A stretch of 64,000 bases of DNA from Glaciecola sp028401415. Lineage in GTDB: Bacteria; Pseudomonadota; Gammaproteobacteria; Enterobacterales; Alteromonadaceae. The translations under genes were made by a program, and so were the position numbers. Of the stretch, positions 63,475 through 64,000 are shown piece by piece. Positions within the stretch are counted from its first letter, which is position 1, and each line of letters starts with the position of its first letter. The stretch is taken from the NCBI RefSeq assembly GCF_028401415.2, contig NZ_CP171821.2, positions 2,294,001 to 2,358,000 of the forward strand, given 5' to 3'. Below the pieces are notes generated by a model, which worked only from the letters and a program-made list of their open reading frames with translations, searched no databases and was not told the origin of the DNA.

Positions 63475-64000
63475 TCATGCATGCTCAACATAGTCTGCCT
63501 CTTTATTGCGCCTTGAAGGATATCTGTCACCAAAATCTCTCAGCTCCACAATGGCTCCATGCCAATCTTGGTTGATTACGCAGCGCCAAAAGCTAGGACA
63601 GCGTTTGGGTAAACTGCCATATTGAAATGATACCGAGGCAATGACGGTTTGCCACCTAGCACTTAAGCTAGCAAACTTCGATTCAGACGCTTCATTGTAA
63701 TCGTTCACCACGCGCGCAATCATGGCAGCCTTTACCGATTTATTAATGGTAATGGCATGCTCAGAGCTGATTGAAAACGGATGCTGATCCAGATACCGCT
63801 TGGCGTCCATTCCTTGTAAGCCCAAATAGGGTGAAAGCTGGCTTATCAATTCAGGTGGAAGTCCTAATTCTCGCAAATCGTGCTCATTTCGAGCACCAAT
63901 ATCAAAACCCACCGCTAAAGTAACACCACTTTTGCTATTTTTTGGATCAGGCACATAAGCCTGTAAAATATTGCCACCTTCAAGTGAGCTTATAAAATCA
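63475..64000 (-). CDS. pesticin/lysozyme-like muramidase, 5' part outside window
   Basis: The frame is open to the right edge, so at least 175 residues are present and the start is not in view. DFISSLEGGNILQAYVPDP supplies the Glu of a lysozyme-like active site, followed by SGVTLAVGFDIGARNEHDL, which matches the pesticin / phage-T4-lysozyme-like domain (PF16754 type) of the C-terminal catalytic region. The Asp/Thr positions of the pocket are plausible. Proposed peptidoglycan-hydrolase fold; whether it is a secreted effector, an autolysin or prophage-derived cannot be told without its N-terminus. Confidence 0.7.
   Translation of the reverse strand, partial: DFISSLEGGNILQAYVPDPKNSKSGVTLAVGFDIGARNEHDLRELGLPPELISQLSPYLGLQGMDAKRYLDQHPFSISSEHAITINKSVKAAMIARVVNDYNEASESKFASLSARWQTVIASVSFQYGSLPKRCPSFWRCVINQDWHGAIVELRDFGDRYPSRRNKEADYVEHA

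Overview
The window looks like chromosomal DNA of a marine gammaproteobacterium of the order Alteromonadales (Alteromonas-like). The main clues are the glnA / DUF4124 / glnL / glnG order, a PanP-type decarboxylase, tRNA-Trp directly before secE-nusG, and 142-aa L11, 1342-aa RpoB and 1401-aa RpoC of gammaproteobacterial type. The genus is an inference; nothing here was searched.

Layout. 1-4.0 kb: nitrogen control (glnA 3' end, a DUF4124 protein, glnL-glnG with a consensus-like NtrC site). 4.0-16.7 kb: ordinary accessory chromosome, with a PLP decarboxylase, a degenerate EAL protein, a yadG-yadH-TrmB-like operon, a start-damaged exonuclease gene, a truncated nhaD, DoxX, a CNNM/CBS protein and a complete sugar ABC transporter. 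16.7-19.55 kb: small minus-strand genes (two VOC proteins, a P-loop kinase, small membrane proteins and lipoproteins).

19.58-32.96 kb: an array of about 20 attC-like sites separating small minus-strand cassettes: hicAB with a dead toxin gene, a RelE/Xre pair, higBA, membrane proteins, lipoproteins, a GNAT acetyltransferase, a TerB-like protein and ORF-less cassettes. No integrase gene is in the window, so this is a sedentary integron array or CALIN. The array is heavily colonised. Four IS1182-like or MITE insertions all sit in the R' core of attC sites. A group IIC-attC intron sits in another attC, and its empty twin site survives 4.7 kb away. One cassette is tandemly duplicated, and a three-cassette block is repeated at the probable attI-proximal end.

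33.2-60.6 kb: two 1,928-bp group IIC introns, nearly identical and in the same orientation, each directly behind a Rho-independent terminator (tuf, and a terminator distal to nusG). They bracket about 25 kb holding tuf, fusA, rpsG, rpsL, rpoC, rpoB, rplL, rplJ, rplA and rplK, all on the minus strand. The usual nusG-rplK and rpoC-rpsL neighbourhoods are interrupted: a fasciclin protein, a GDSL hydrolase, a serine hydrolase and an NCS2 purine permease lie between nusG and rplK, and a sulfatase and a membrane protein lie between rpoC and rpsL. 60.6-62 kb: a fold-back MITE, nusG, secE and tRNA-Trp. 62-64 kb: a nitroreductase, a lipoprotein and a pesticin/lysozyme-like protein that runs off the right edge.

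The most noteworthy biology is the integron array used as a landing pad by two unrelated kinds of element that both target the same attC core, and the near-identical terminator-seeking introns on both sides of the core transcription/translation operons.
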